Positions 1 through 12,783 are shown, numbered from the stretch's first letter. The stretch is 64,000 bases of DNA from Scortum barcoo (GCA_023238725.1 CM041551.1:1206104-1270103); one strand, 5' to 3'. Made by a program: numbers and translations. The notes: a model not told the origin generated them from the sequence alone.

Positions 1-3000
1 TTAATATTCTTGTTTCTATTTTGGTTGTTTCTATTCTGTGCCTCGTTTGATTAATCTGAGTACATGATTAAAATATTTGAATTTAAAGCTGCTAAACCTG
101 TTATACATTTTCAGTGTTATTTGAATAAACATTAGGCATTGAAATATAACACTAAATATTTTGAAAAAAAAGTTTTAAACAGCAAAAACTGGTAAGTATA
201 ACTTGCCATGTTTTTACCTGTGTTTGCCAACAGTGTTTCCAACTTTTCAGTGACAGTAGTTTGTGACAGTTATTCCCTGATTTTCACACCGTCAGCATCT
301 TTGAAAAATACTGGAATTAATGCTTTTGAGTGAATAACTTGTGGCTATAGAAGCCAGTGTTTTCATTACTTGTCAGAATTCAACCTTTTCAAGTGTGCTA
401 CAGAGGCATAAATAGGGTGAGCACAGGCAGCTTACTTACTGTCTCAGTAGGTGGTTGAATAGTTTAATGGGGTTCCTGCGGGTTTGTTATGTTTCCTAGT
501 GTTCACAGTCTTGCAAAGTGTACACAAAAGTGTACAAGTGTGACCAAGATTTTTTTGGAAAGCCAAAATGTGATCATTCATTCAAGTCTCTGAGGAAGGT
601 GGGGTTATTTTTTTCTGTTAACTGACTCATCTACCTCTATTTCAATATGTTTTTTTTGTTTCTACACATGTTGCTTGTCCTTTTATACTTTATACTTATA
701 CTTAAAAAAACTTTTTGTAGTCAATCAGCAAACACAGTCAGATTTTTTTTTTAAATCTTGAAACCATGGCATTGACAGAGGCACATTTAGCAGACTCTGG
801 CCTGCTGGCTGCCATGGAAACCAAGTGTTCATTGACTTCATATCTGTCCCAGTTTTCAGCTAAATTAAATTAAGTTTTCAGATCGATAAGTTAACGCTGC
901 TTTTCTCTGTGAAATAATAGCTTACAGTTTACACTGCAGCACGTACCATTAAGATTTGTTTCCCCTCATGCTTTGTGCATGATTGGTTACACCTAGAAAA
1001 CACAGTTTAAATGTATGAATGGATGTCTCTACTAATCTTATCTCTTCCAACTTTCCAGTGTAACTGACAGCATCCCAGGCAGGTGTGCACCCTGACTATG
1101 TGATCTCGATAAATTTCTAGCACAGTGCCTGATTTGCTCAGTTTTTAACACAATTTATTACAGTTGCCCCAGGAGTTTATCATCAGGGCTGATTAAAAAA
1201 AAAAAATTTGCTTTAATTCATTAACTGCCAACAAAAAAGCAGTCCGTGGTAAAAGTTCCAGACCTTGGGAACCTCAGTGGTAACTACAGCAGTCAGTACT
1301 GGTATTTGCTTTTGACTGGTCCTACAACATATTTATACCTGTCACAGCCTATTATACCTTCTTGAGTGATGAGTTGATGGGTATATTTTAGTGGTAAGAG
1401 TCTCCTAAACTGATGCTGTTTCATGGAGTCTACTTATTTTTCCTTTGAAGAGGAGGCTCCTTTACAGATTTGTGTCAGTCAGGCAGGTGACCTTTTGACC
1501 TTTTGGATGGATTTGTTTCTAAAGAATGTGTCATGTACAGATGTATTTTATACCTAGATAAGCTCTGATGACAGATTCTCACCTGCATGTGTTTACCTTG
1601 ATCCAGATAAGATATCCTGACACACGTTAATATTGGATAGAAATGGAGTCTTAAAGTCAGAAGAAAACTGACTGGTTTTGTGGGTTGATTTTTTCTTGAT
1701 TATCATAATTAACAGAAATGACTATAAACTATGGGTTTAAAAAACTCCAGTCTCCAGATTACAGTTTAATTTATAATCACTTTCTAATATATCAATTATG
1801 AAAAAAGAGACAATGATACAGCATGTCTAAAAAGTAAGGAATGTTCTTGATTTTAAAGTGCATCACACAATACTCACTCTTCTTCAGAGAGTGGAGTTGC
1901 TCTGTTATCATGGAGTTGTTTCACCTGACACCATGTAACACATGAGTCGAACTTCAATCATGTGATACCACCTGTCCATATGTGGGACGATTCATTTCAA
2001 AAAGGGAGTAAACACCAGAAACAGACTACATTAGCTGTCTATGAAAAGATGTCAGAGGTTATTAAAATTACAAATGAATTTAGTGGGAATGTGAAGTGGA
2101 TGGGGGTGAAGGGAGTCAGTGGCTGAGGTTTGTGAAAATAGTGACGTACCTACAAAGAAGTCAGACGGCTCAAGAAACACAAACAGTCAGATTGTGGACA
2201 GGTTGTGAACAAATCTCCAGGTTAGTTCAACCTATTTAAAAGGGAAAACTAACAAGAATAATAAAATAAACCAGTAAACTTCCTGCTTTAACCAGCATTC
2301 TTCAGTTTCACCTTAAAATAAAGTGATTTAGATCAGCTGGATGTTTCCAACCCACCTGACTTTCCTGACTCTCCTGTCAGACTTTGTTTCGCTGTGTGGT
2401 CACCACAGCAGTAGTTACTGTGGTGATGTCAGCACAGTATACACTGTACATTTTTTCTTTCATTCTTGTGTCTGTTTGAACAAACCTCACATTTCCCATA
2501 TTAAAAAACACTTATGTTTTCAGTTTGTAAGTGTTGGCTACACACAACAACAATTTCTTTTCAAAAAGTGAAAGGGTGTTGTAACGCCTGGATTCCACAT
2601 GACTGTCACATTCCAGTTGTGTTGCTGCTCCACAGGATGTTGTTGACTTGTTTGGATTTTGATTATTAGGTCATTTTTCCTTGATTTTTATGCTTCTTTT
2701 GGTCTGGTGCCACTGGTTATGTCGTAATGTTGATGTGGTAATGTGATATATGATCTGAGGTCTACACATGATGCTTCATTTTGAAAATTGATGAGGTGCT
2801 CTATGCCATTCCTTGTGACTTCCTGTCTGGCTCTTCTGCTCTGTGCAGCTTGACTTGGCTTTGGTCAATTGTAGACTTGGTGCATATTTTAAGTGGAGCA
2901 GACCTGGGACACTTCTGGGACAGTTCTGTGGTGTGCAAGCATTGACTACAGTGGCCAGGATCAACTCTGGTGGTACCTGGTAGAATCCACCCGTGAGTCT

Positions 3001-3431
3001 GTTAAAGCAGGCCGATAAAAGACAGATGATGTGGGGGGACATGAATCATATCTTATGGTCTTCCCAGTCAACAGAACTCATCCCAGTCCAGCGCTCATTA
3101 CACCATCCTCAAAACTGTAAATGAGGGAATATCTTTGGAAGAATATAACAAAGAGCAGTAAAGGTGTTTGGAGGCTTTTGATGGATCAACACCTGGGGCT
3201 CTACCCACAGAAGGGTGATATTTATAATTGTAGGTCGCAAAGGTTTACTGTGGAACTGACATGAACATATCAGTAACATGTTGTGTGGACCTTGGTACAG
3301 CTCACCCAAGTCTTGTTTGGAGGTAGGTTCATAACGAAAAATAGATGTGTAGCCTGAAGCAAGTACATGACTGCCCCCAAAAGGCAAAAAAAAAAACAAA
3401 AACATTTGATGCTTATTCTTTTGCTTTTGGG
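1..3431. other. AT-rich intergenic or intronic DNA, no gene seen
   Basis: No open frame here has a recognisable domain, and no tRNA or transposon end is visible. The short open frames at 2341-2571 (+) and 2776-3042 (-) have no motif. The stretch 2800-3400 is less AT-rich and has the texture of an old dispersed repeat, but I cannot name it. Confidence 0.5.
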
Positions 3432-3890
3432 GGGCTTGACAGTCTCCACTCCGAGCTCCCTTTGGTTGTCTGAGCTACTCATCCTATCTCTAAGGGTCAG
3501 CCCAGAGGAAACTCATTTGGTCACTTGTATCCACAATCTCCTTTTTACCACCTCTACCCTAAGCTCAAGACCATAGGTGAAGTTGGAACCTCAATCCACC
3601 GCTAATTCAAAAGCTTTGCCTTCTGGCTCCGCGCTGTTTTCACCTCACCGCTCTGGTACAACACCCACATTACTGCTGACACTGCACCAATCTGCTTGCC
3701 CATCTCACGCTCCATTTTAAACATTTGTGAACCCCAAAATACTTCAGCTCCTTTTGTTGGAGTGTTAACACACTCCCAACAAAGAGAGAGCGATCATGAG
3801 AACCATGACCTCAGACTCTCATCCCGACCACGTCACCCTTGGCTGCAAACAGAAGACAGAATCCACATTGCTCCTCCTGGATCTGAGGCC
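3432..3890 (-). mobile_element. LINE fragment, C-terminal region of the reverse transcriptase ORF, decayed
   Basis: Read on the minus strand this stretch gives pieces of the conserved region after the reverse transcriptase of a common fish LINE. Around 3720-3820 it encodes the segment leading into VEELKYFGV-like residues. At about 3435-3482 it gives SSSDNQRELGVETV, the family's R-x-SS-x(4)-ELGVE region. Several frameshifts and stops separate the pieces, so it is dead. It belongs to the same broad family as the fragments at 23489-23681 and 48342-48775, which cover other parts of the element. The clade is uncertain. Both ends lack an obvious boundary. The plus-strand open frames over it (3367-3576, 3696-3893) are shadows. 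Confidence 0.7.
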
Positions 3891-6800
3891 TGACAGTCCA
3901 TCAGAGCCTCCTTTCCAGCACCCTGGAATAAACCTGCAGGAAATGTAATACACACACATATAATGATACAGTTTATTCCACTGCTCAGCCTCCCTTACCC
4001 TGATAATTAGAGCACACTCCCCGCCCCCCTTTTAAAAAAATAATGTGGGGATATAAATCATATTGTTGGGTTTTATGATCTTATACTCAGCTATTAGACT
4101 ATACATGCATTTTATTATTATACATGACATACACACTGCACACAGGGCTCCTACTGTTTTTGGTGTGTCACCACATTGTGTATAAAGGTGAATTTGTATG
4201 TAGCGTTATCCGATATTAGAATCTCAATTATTTATACTGCTAAACTACTCAGCCTCTGTAGTTATTGTACTCGGCAGCTGCCACCACACCCCAGACCTGG
4301 ATAAGTGGCAGGAAATAGATGAATGGGATGTTGTACATCATACATACACTTTAAATACAACAGCACCATCAACTGTACACTCACCCTGCAATCATAATAA
4401 TTATTATTATTAGTTATAGTAGTAATAACATGCTTTATCACAATACAAATTACATTCTTACACTACTCACTAAGTTATATCATTTATTTCTCTACTGTAT
4501 GTAAATAGTACACACAAACATGTACATGCAATGCACATGTGTGTGTGTGACAGATTAGTTTATTATTATATTGTGTTTGTATTATATTTATTCATTTTTA
4601 ATAACTTCATCCAATACCTGTATATACATTATGATATAATATTACACTTTAGTAATTGTGTAGTACCTTGATAAGGTTTTTAGCAATGCACTACTTGGTT
4701 ATTTTTACAAATACACACGTGTGCACCCATATTGCCACAATTAATTAATACAGTCTATTGTATTGTAATGTATGTAATTATGTATACAATTTCGTTTGAA
4801 CAAAACTGATAATTTCTTACTTCATTTATATAATTCTTTAATGTCTCTTTTCTTCTTAGCCTTTTTTGTCATGTCATGTTCCAGTACTTTTATACAGTCT
4901 TATTTTATCTTACAATGATCACTATTACTGTAGTAGTTTTAGTGGTCAATTTGCAAATCAATTTTACAACAAAAGTTATTTCATGGCACTTAGAGAGCAG
5001 GTCTAGATATTTAGTTATATATAACTAAATATAATAAATAACTACATATAATATATGATATATGTAGGTTTAAGGTTTAAAGTGTCAGTCATTAATATTA
5101 GGAGATTCCACCACTGGTTGTATAAATATTTTGCTGTGTTGTTGGGTGTCAGAATCAAAGGAGTAATGGATCCAAATTGAAATTTTACCACTTACCAGCT
5201 GCCACAGCCAGTCAAAAAAATGAAAGACAACTATGGTTAAATGTGATAAGATGAAAGGACTGAGCTGAGGTGATCATCAAAAATGCTGAAATCTGACAAT
5301 AGAAGAATTAAATCTGAACAAACTGACTCCTAATATTCGTCATCTGGTCTTATGTGACTTCTCTCTTCCCTAGACGAAGTTGGGGTTGTAACATTAACAT
5401 TCCAGCATTCACAGCCACTTCAGCCTTGATTAACCAACTGTGCAGAGGAGAATGTAAGCTGGTTTTGGTCTTCTTTTCTCTCTCTTTTTTGTGTTACACA
5501 GCAATTTATGGTAATTGCTAACTGCTCTCTCACCCCACCTTTGAGTGTGGCAGTTTCCTATATCGTATGTTACTAATTGTTGTTATTGTTACTAATAGGT
5601 AATATCTGCATATAAATGCAGTTATTAAGAAACTGGATTAGTTTTAGTACTCATACCTTTAAATATCATTGTCACTTTAAGCCTCCTGTAGTCAGCTCAG
5701 TTGCTGAGCAATTAGCCTAATGTACAATTTTGGCTAGTTTTGTGCTGAGCTAAACCTGATCTCACTACTCAGTGGAAGACATTTAGAATCAGCGCTGACT
5801 AACGGTGAATTTGGAGCGAAACTGAAGCGATGCAACCACTTCGTTTAGGATGAACTATGACTGAACTGTGACTATTACTATGTCCATGGTCTGAGGGAAA
5901 CACAGACATTACAAGAAAAGCCAGCAGCAACAGCATAAGTCCACATTCAAACCTAGTAGTTCACGATTCTTCACAGCTGAGGACTGACTAAAACAACAAA
6001 CACAAGTTCACTAATCAAACCCTAAGGCTGGATTTACACAGTGACACATTTACACAACTAGTTGCAGGTTGAAAATGGCATCAAACATAATATCCATTCA
6101 GCTTGATAGATACATGAAGAAATAAAAAAATAATCATGCAACACACCTGATTTAATAGTTTATTTCAATAAGATTAGCTAGCTAGATTAGTTCTTTTTAA
6201 TCCGTTGTATAGTTTTCTCACTAGATTAGATCACATTGGAGATGTATGTATCTGAATTTAAATCTTTGTATCTATTTTGTATTTTGTTGGACATGTTGTT
6301 GAACGTTATCAGTTTGGATGTGTTGTATCACTTTTCCCTCTGGCACTGGCTCTCTACTTTGTTTCCTAATGGCTGTCTCAGAGAATAGGAAGAGAGCCAT
6401 CAGTGCATTAATGTTTACTGATAAGCTGGAGGATAAACACAACCTAAAAAGGCTAAACGTATGTGGGTGAAGGACTGGCTACTCAAAAGAGAGACCAACA
6501 GATCATTTCAAATGCTATTCAAGAAGCTTGATCCAATATAACTTTGGTGAGTGTATTCCGCCTTTGATTCCAGGTAAATAAGTAAACCAATAGTTCTTTG
6601 TTGCCACCTTGTGACATCACTATGATACTGTGACTTGATAAATTTATTATAGATTACAGCTCTGGTTCTTTTCAAAACTTTATATGATAGCTTTAGTCAG
6701 TATTTGTTTCTCAGTAGTTATGTGACCATGATCACAGTGTTATGTTATTTTTTTATTCCAGGCTCCGCTGAGTATGATGGCCTCTCACATCAGAAAAACA

Positions 6801-8840
6801 CAGTGATGAGGGGGCCCATCAGCGCTGCAAAGAGCCAGCGGTCCTGCCATCTATGCTATTGTGATGATTCTGGTTGATACTGCTGTTACTGGTTGTCTGC
6901 CTTCTCACTATGTTAAAATTAAGTATTCAGTGGTGGCTGTGTCGGGATTATGTCCAGAGCTTTTAGTAATTTAAGTACTAGTGTAAACACCCCTAAAAAG
7001 CATATTTGACTATACCTCCACAAACCAGAGCTGTTGGCAATTTTAGAAAATAGACTACTACAATAAATCTGAGGTATATTTATGTCTGTGTTTGAATTTG
7101 TCTTCAAACCCTCAAACTCTGCCAAGAATGTGGCCAGGCAGCATAGATTTAGTTGGAGTTACTAAGATTCTTTCCAGATGAGCGTTGTCCTGGTTTGGCA
7201 CTTTAAACATATCCCTCAGGAACTGCATGTTACAAGTGGAGCCAGCATGGTACAGCATACAGCATCAGACCAGCACCAGATCTCTGTGAGCTTTCCATTT
7301 TCTTTGCCTCACGTTTGAAGATGGTCCTCTAACTTGTCTTTGATGTTGGTGCCTGTTAAATAAAATTAGAAAACGCTAACCATAAATGGCCGGCTACTGT
7401 AAAGATTATTTGACTTATTTGGTCTATGGCACTCTCTCTCTTTGAATCTTGAACTGAACTGACCAAGAAGATTTACATCAGGAGAGTGATGGTGACGATT
7501 TCTACGCTGTTAATGTTCAGTGGCAAAAAAACAAGTCCTTCCAAACACCTCTGACTGTATGAAAGGCAGGACCAACACTGATAGTCATTAAAGCTCTGCT
7601 TGCACATGGTTGCTGGTCATTATGGCGGTAATGAGATCAGCTCAGAGTGTCATGGCTTCTCAGGGCACAAGGTCATGCTAACTGAACTTATTCTCTATTT
7701 TTTTATTTCTATATCTCCGCCTATCCCTTTCCTTCTTTAACTTGTAGGTCAAAGTCAAACAGATGGGTGGCTGTTGCAGGCTTGTTTAGAGCGCAGAATT
7801 AATTAAGGATTGTAGCAGCTGATGCGATTCAGGCTGACCTGCAATTATGGAGAACACTTGAGTTTGGAGAGCTGGAGATTCAGCAGCCTATCATAAAGTC
7901 CCGCAAACTGTCATGGAAAACATATCCTTCTAACTGGGCTTTACACTCATTAAAAGTTCTGTTGTGACATTTCCCTTTGGTGACCTGTTTTTACTGCTCT
8001 AGTCTGTCATTTTGTGTTCTTGTGCTACGATATTCCTGACGACCACACTTCCTCACAAACATTCTCCAAAGGTTTAAGTTGTAAGATGGGCTATGGGTCA
8101 GATTAGGGTAATGGAAATGCACTGAATATTTGGAGTTTGTGGTAACTGCAAACAACATCAGGAGTTTAAAAATACAGAACTGTTCACTCTGTTGTGTGGA
8201 TTATTCAGTTTTACAGTATGTTCTTTGTCAGCCTGGGACTACATAATCTATAGAAAAGTGTTCCAATGAAAACAGGAATATTTTAAATTCAACACTAAAA
8301 GATATACCTCCATATTTTGATAAAACAGTCAACTTGCTCTTAACTGATGTGTTTATACAGAACAAATTATAGTTGGAGTTGTTAGCATATTTTATACTGT
8401 AGCATCATGGGGAATGTATCTAGAGACCTCCCAGAATGCACAGGGAGCAGACCCATGGGCTGTGTCTGAAAACACTCCCCTGTCCACTGATTCACTGCTT
8501 CCTGTGTAACTGTTTAACTCAGTAGTTTACTCTTTAGTCAGCAGTAAACTGAGATTTCAGATACTTCACTTACACACACTGTAACAAACAGTCATTTATT
8601 TTTTACAAGTGTCACACACCAAAAGGTGCCCAGCCTGCATTGGCTTACAAGGCACTACAAACAGGAGCAACAACATAATGAGAGTGAAATAAGAGTTACA
8701 GCACATCATCATGCATGTCAAACAGCTTCAGACAACGTTAACACAAATACATAAAAATATATGAAAGATATTTTTTCATATAAAAATATATGTATATATG
8801 TATATTTTATTTTATTTTTTATTTTTTATATATGTATATG

Positions 8841-8844
<4 letters not shown>
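3891..8844. other. AT-rich DNA, no gene or element recognised
   Basis: Nearly 5 kb with no protein motif on either strand. It contains a weak (CA)/(TA) texture at 4500-4800 and A/T runs. The minus-strand open frame 6919-7125 has no known motif. Nothing here was confidently classified. Confidence 0.5.

Positions 8845-8934
<90 letters not shown>
8845..8934. repeat. Compound microsatellite (TA)n(GA)n
   Basis: About 32 TA units run to 8908, followed directly by about 13 GA units. The TA part is self-complementary. The tract lies immediately upstream of the first copy of a duplicated block. Confidence 0.97.
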
Positions 8935-8940
8935 AAATTT

Positions 8941-9252
8941 GTCCCAGAAAATTTGTGAATTTAGTGAAGTGAAGTGAAGTGGAGGAAACAGGAGGTTATT
9001 CATTACTTACCCGTTCACATGTGGAATGTCTTTGCAAATTGCTCTCAGTAAGCAGACCAGGGCTTGAATGGCATGGTACAGTTAACAATTATAAAGTCAT
9101 CTTTTTTGGTGCAAAATAAAGCAAAACAATCTATGACATATAAAGAAAAACAATCTATGACATTAAGGAGTACATTAAGCTTGGAACTTGAAATATTCAT
9201 GAATATGAACACAGCTCTTGTGACCTTTGTGTTATCACCTAGCTAATGTCAT

Positions 9253-9256
<4 letters not shown>
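8941..9256. repeat. Direct repeat copy A of a roughly 320-bp duplication
   Basis: The sequence from GTCCCAGAAAATTTGTG to the ACCTAGC/GTCATTCT end recurs almost base for base at 9728-10082. Copy A has an extra GAAGTGAAGTG run near 8966 and only one full unit of an internal 24-bp VNTR. It sits between two TA tracts. No coding motif is seen; the open frame inside it is shared by both copies only because the DNA is duplicated. Confidence 0.95.

Positions 9257-9305
<49 letters not shown>
9257..9305. repeat. Microsatellite (TA)n
   Basis: An uninterrupted run of about 24 TA units that directly abuts copy A of the duplication on one side and a retroposon 3' end on the other. Confidence 0.97.
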
Positions 9306-9310
<5 letters not shown>

Positions 9311-9311
<1 letters not shown>

Positions 9312-9457
9312 AGTGAATGTGAGTGTGAGTGGTTGTTTGTCCCTTAATGTCAGCCCTACATGCGACTGACTGGCGTCCAGTCCAGGGTGTACCCCGCCTC
9401 TCGCCCAAAGATAGATGCTCAGGATAAGCAGGTTTTGAAGATGGATGGATGGATGGA
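9311..9457 (+). mobile_element. 3' end of a (GATG)-tailed fish retroposon, Rex3/RTE-like
   Basis: The block starts near GTGAATGTGAGTGTGAGTGG and carries the segment CAGGGTGTACCCCGCCTCTC, which is very common in teleost genomes. It ends in AGATGGATGGATGGATGG. A tandem GATG tail is what is expected of Rex3/RTE-type elements. Only the untranslated end is present, so the family assignment is from memory of that motif. It lies between the two copies of the direct repeat. Confidence 0.7.
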
Positions 9458-9727
9458 AATATATGAAAAATATATATGAACACAATCTGACTCCATAGAC
9501 ACCACAGCTGTAGAGACACAACCTGGGCACATCTGCTGGACTAGAAATCGTGCACAGGGATTTCCGACATGGAGTCTGTTGCCCCTTAGTCTAACTGCAT
9601 GTGTCTCTGCATTGTTACTGGTGTTATTGTCTCTTACATTGTGTTCAATGTCTCTACTGTTTCTGCACTTCCATTATTGCAAAACAATTAGTTATTATGA
9701 GTGACTGCAGTTAGAGATGTTGATGAC
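9458..9727. other. Spacer between retroposon end and copy B, nothing recognised
   Basis: Short non-repetitive stretch with no motif that I can identify. Confidence 0.5.
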
Positions 9728-10082
9728 GTCCCAGAAAATTTGTGAATTTAGTGAAGTGGCTGAGGAAACAGGAGGTTATTCATTACTTACCCGTTCACAT
9801 GTGGAATGTCTTTGCAAATTGCTCTCAGTAAGCAGACCAGGGCTTGAATGGCATGGTACAGTTAACAATTATAAAGTCATCTTTTTTGGTGCAAAATAAA
9901 GCAAAACAATCTATGACATATAAAGAAAAACGATCTATGACATATAAAGAAAAACGATCTATGACATATAAAGAAAAACAATCTATGACATTAAGGAGTA
10001 CATTAAGCTTGGAACTTGAAATATTCATGAATATGAACACAGCTCTTGGACCTTTGTGTTATCACCTAGCTGTCATTCTTAC
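9728..10082. repeat. Direct repeat copy B with expanded 24-bp VNTR
   Basis: It matches copy A (8941-9256) nearly perfectly, including the stretches GGAGGTTATTCATTACTTAC and GAATATTCATGA-like palindromic DNA. It differs by two extra units of a 24-bp repeat, CTATGACATATAAAGAAAAA plus CGAT or CAAT, at about 9907-9990. The open frames 9844-10089 (+) and 9825-10040 (-) only reflect this repeat. Confidence 0.95.
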
Positions 10083-10409
10083 TCTATAAAGACTATATAA
10101 TGCTTTGTTTTGTCTCTCTGGGGAATATAGGCTGAAATGATGTGACGTTTCCATAACAGCAGGAAAGTGTAATCATTTCCTTGGGGCATTGTCCAAAAAA
10201 AAAAAAAAGTCTTGATAGTTACAAATAACCCTTTCACATTTACTCTCTAAGTTACAGACCAAGTATAACAGCACTGCTGAAAGCATCTTGGTTTAAACAA
10301 TGCTGTAGACTTTTCTTTATTTTACAGAAAGTAAAAATTCCAACTACTGGTACAAAAGAAATAACATGAGACAGGACCAAGTCTGTGTTAGCAAGTAAAA
10401 CTTGAAGGT
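10083..10409. other. No gene; poly(A) run
   Basis: It holds a short A run at about 10195-10208 and otherwise unremarkable AT-rich sequence. Confidence 0.5.
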
Positions 10410-10838
10410 CTCTTCCCGTCTCTCTGCACTGCACCCCTGCAAATTCACTTGGACTATTTTTTTCTTTTTAGCTTGCTTTTCTTCATTGCTCATGTAAACT
10501 GTTGACAAAGATGGGATGGACCGTTTTCTCTTTGCTTCATTGTTTGGTGGTTGTTTGTCCTCTCTTGTGTCTGCTCACTGAAGATATGGTGCTTGGCCAA
10601 TTGAGAGCATGCATGGGGAGGGGAGCTGCCTGCAGTGTGTGCATGAGCACTGATTGACACGCTGTCAGGCACTCTCTGCTGTTCTGATTGGTTGTTTTGA
10701 TTCAGGTTGTGGTGGATTCTTGTCCAATGACCTTAGAGACAGCAGGTGGAGCCAGAGGAGTCTGATTTTATCACAGATTATCTGTCTTATATACCACTGT
10801 CGGGACATAGAGACATATTTTAACAAATATGACTAAAA
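10410..10838 (+). repeat. Unclassified dispersed repeat, copy 1
   Basis: The segments TCTGATTGGTTGTTTTGATT, GTGGAGCCAGAGGAGTCTGA and TTTATCACAGATTATCTGTC recur in the same order at about 19968-20222 and 46255-46490. The similarity continues past the core to AAATATGACTAAAA. Copy 2 shares the CATGTAAACTGTTG start near 10490. No coding capacity is visible. It could be a SINE or a non-autonomous DNA transposon. No terminal inverted repeats or target duplication could be fixed by eye. Confidence 0.75.
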
Positions 10839-10914
10839 GTTCTTTGTTTTTGTTGGTTTTTTTACAGGTTGCCGACTTCAGCTTTTAACATTCAGAGAGA
10901 GATTGTAGTTTTGG

Positions 10915-10916
10915 TT

Positions 10917-10992
<76 letters not shown>
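10915..10992. repeat. Poly(A) followed by (TA)n microsatellite
   Basis: A run of about 17 A residues continues into about 30 TA units. A-rich tail plus TA growth is a common fate of retroposon tails, but no element body was recognised upstream. Confidence 0.95.
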
Positions 10993-10997
<5 letters not shown>

Positions 10998-12409
10998 AGG
11001 TTTAACTAAACCGGTTTAACTAAAACACTAAAATTGGTTAAGGATATGATATATGCTTATTTGCTTTGTTTTCCTATCACTCTCAGGTCTATATTCAAAA
11101 TAGGAAGTTACAACCAATTACCGCAACATAAAAGCTGGAAGCATGCCAGCCCATTTCAAAGCTAACCACCAGCACTACTTAAACTCACTAATGAACACAT
11201 TATATATGTTTTGTTTGTTTATAATCTGTACAAAAACAAAGTGTTAAAAGAGCAGATGTTTTCAGCAGGGTTATGTACCGGAGTATTTCATGGAGTCCTG
11301 TCATCAACATGAGGTTGTCAGACGTGTAGTCTGGCTGGAGTCATCATGCCTATCAGAATGAGAGTGCAGAACTTCAGCTGAAAGATTTTCTTTGATTTTG
11401 GTGAGGTTTGAGACAGAAACATGATTTTGCATGCTGACCTGAGAGTGTTATTAAAGTACACTTAAATGATTACATTATTACACTTAAACTGAGGGCATGT
11501 TTGCCTCCACAGTTTGCATATATCGTTATACTGCTGTGTCTCCCTACATGCCCATTCACCACCTTGACCTCCATACACTTATGTTTTTGTGAGGTGGACA
11601 GTCATCTAATAATGACATAATTCTTAGAGATGCAGGAATGGGAATATTATTGTACAATCTTTTTTATTTACAATTTTTGACAGGTAATCTAAATGCAGCA
11701 CTGGGCCCTGTTGAATATGGAGATTTACCAAATTTCACAGGGGGGAGTTACTCCATAGGTTTAAATGGAGAACAGGAAAAACACAGTACACTCTTGTGCC
11801 CTCCAGTTCACACACCAATAGGATGAGATGCACTTGAACGTTGCCTGAGATTTTGAGGAAGTTTAATCATTTAGTCAGAAAACCATGATGTATTGTAGTG
11901 AGATACTTCTTTCTAGGTTTGACTCCTCTGCCTTGTAGTTTCAAAGTCAGGGTTGTCTCTAGATGCACTGAAAGAACTGAGAAACACTGCTGTCATGTGT
12001 TTTATACACACTTGATTTACCTCTGTTGGCTTCATACCGGCTGGAGCACACAGCCTTTGCTTTGTTCCTCTATAAATGCTTAAGGACATACAATTACAAA
12101 TAAGAGTACAACAAAGTCAAAAAGTACTGAAGAAGTGAAGACTTTAAATAACTTGCAAGTTGTTCCTAAGGACACTTAAAAGCAACTTTTATAAATCAGT
12201 CTGACCAAAGACCTCTCCTATCTGCTAGACTATTCTACATCAAGACTAAATATGAAATCTAAAGTAATTATTTCAGATCATTCTGGGCTTGAACCAAAAA
12301 TTTAATGCATTCAGTTGCATTTTTCATTTTTAATTGTCATTTTCATTCTAGTCTAGTTTTTCCCAGTGGATTCAACATATCTTAGACCTGTGCTGTTTAC
12401 TTTTTCTAA
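10993..12409. other. AT-rich DNA, no gene recognised
   Basis: Open frames at 11638-11826 and 11898-12083 lack any motif. No element was recognised before the target-site duplication of the LTR element. Confidence 0.5.
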
Positions 12410-12414
12410 CTCTG

Positions 12415-12783
12415 TGTGATGTCTCGTCAGATTTGTTAAGTTATGTCTGTCTTGTATTATGTTTCCTGTTCTGGCTTGTCTTTTACTTTTGAAAACCCTA
12501 ACCTTCCTCTCGTTTCAGGCCCCTTGACTTCCTCCCATTGTGTGTTTCCCGCCCAGTGTGATTGTCTGCCCCGCCCTGATTGTTTCCACCTGTTGCCCCT
12601 TTCCTCATGTGTATATATAGTCCAGTCTCGTCTTTCCCCTGTCTCGTCGTGCCAGATCGTCAGATGAAGAGATCCAGCCACTACCAAGATTGTAAGATCA
12701 CTTTATTAAAACCTCAAAACCATTCGTGCCGTGAGTCGTGTCCTGCATTTGGGTTCTCCTGCCTGGTTCTAAGGAACGTAACA
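12415..12783 (+). repeat. 5' LTR of the chromovirus, with internal deletion
   Basis: The 369-bp left LTR has TG...CA ends, a TATATATA box at 12612-12619 and an ATTAAA polyadenylation signal at 12705-12710. Compared with the right LTR it lacks roughly 65 bp just after CAGATG near 12666, which falls in the expected R/U5 part downstream of the TATA box. The remaining sequence is nearly collinear with the right LTR. Confidence 0.95.
12612..12619 (+). promoter_or_regulatory. TATA box of the 5' LTR
   Basis: TATATATA sits about 205 bp into the LTR and is conserved at 17207-17214 in the right LTR. Transcription would be expected to start about 25-30 bp downstream. That position is inferred, not seen. 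Confidence 0.7.

Noticed and set aside
8761..8958. Plus-strand frame with Ile-Tyr and Glu-Arg repeats
   Set aside because: Translation of (TA)n(GA)n; no conserved sequence outside the repeat.
8845..10992. CRISPR-like array, because of repeated 24-bp units in copy B
   Set aside because: Units are directly tandem without spacers and the sequence context is vertebrate; it is a VNTR.
12457..12687. Open frames inside the 5' LTR on both strands
   Set aside because: LTRs are noncoding here; the same sequence recurs in the 3' LTR with indels that break the frames.
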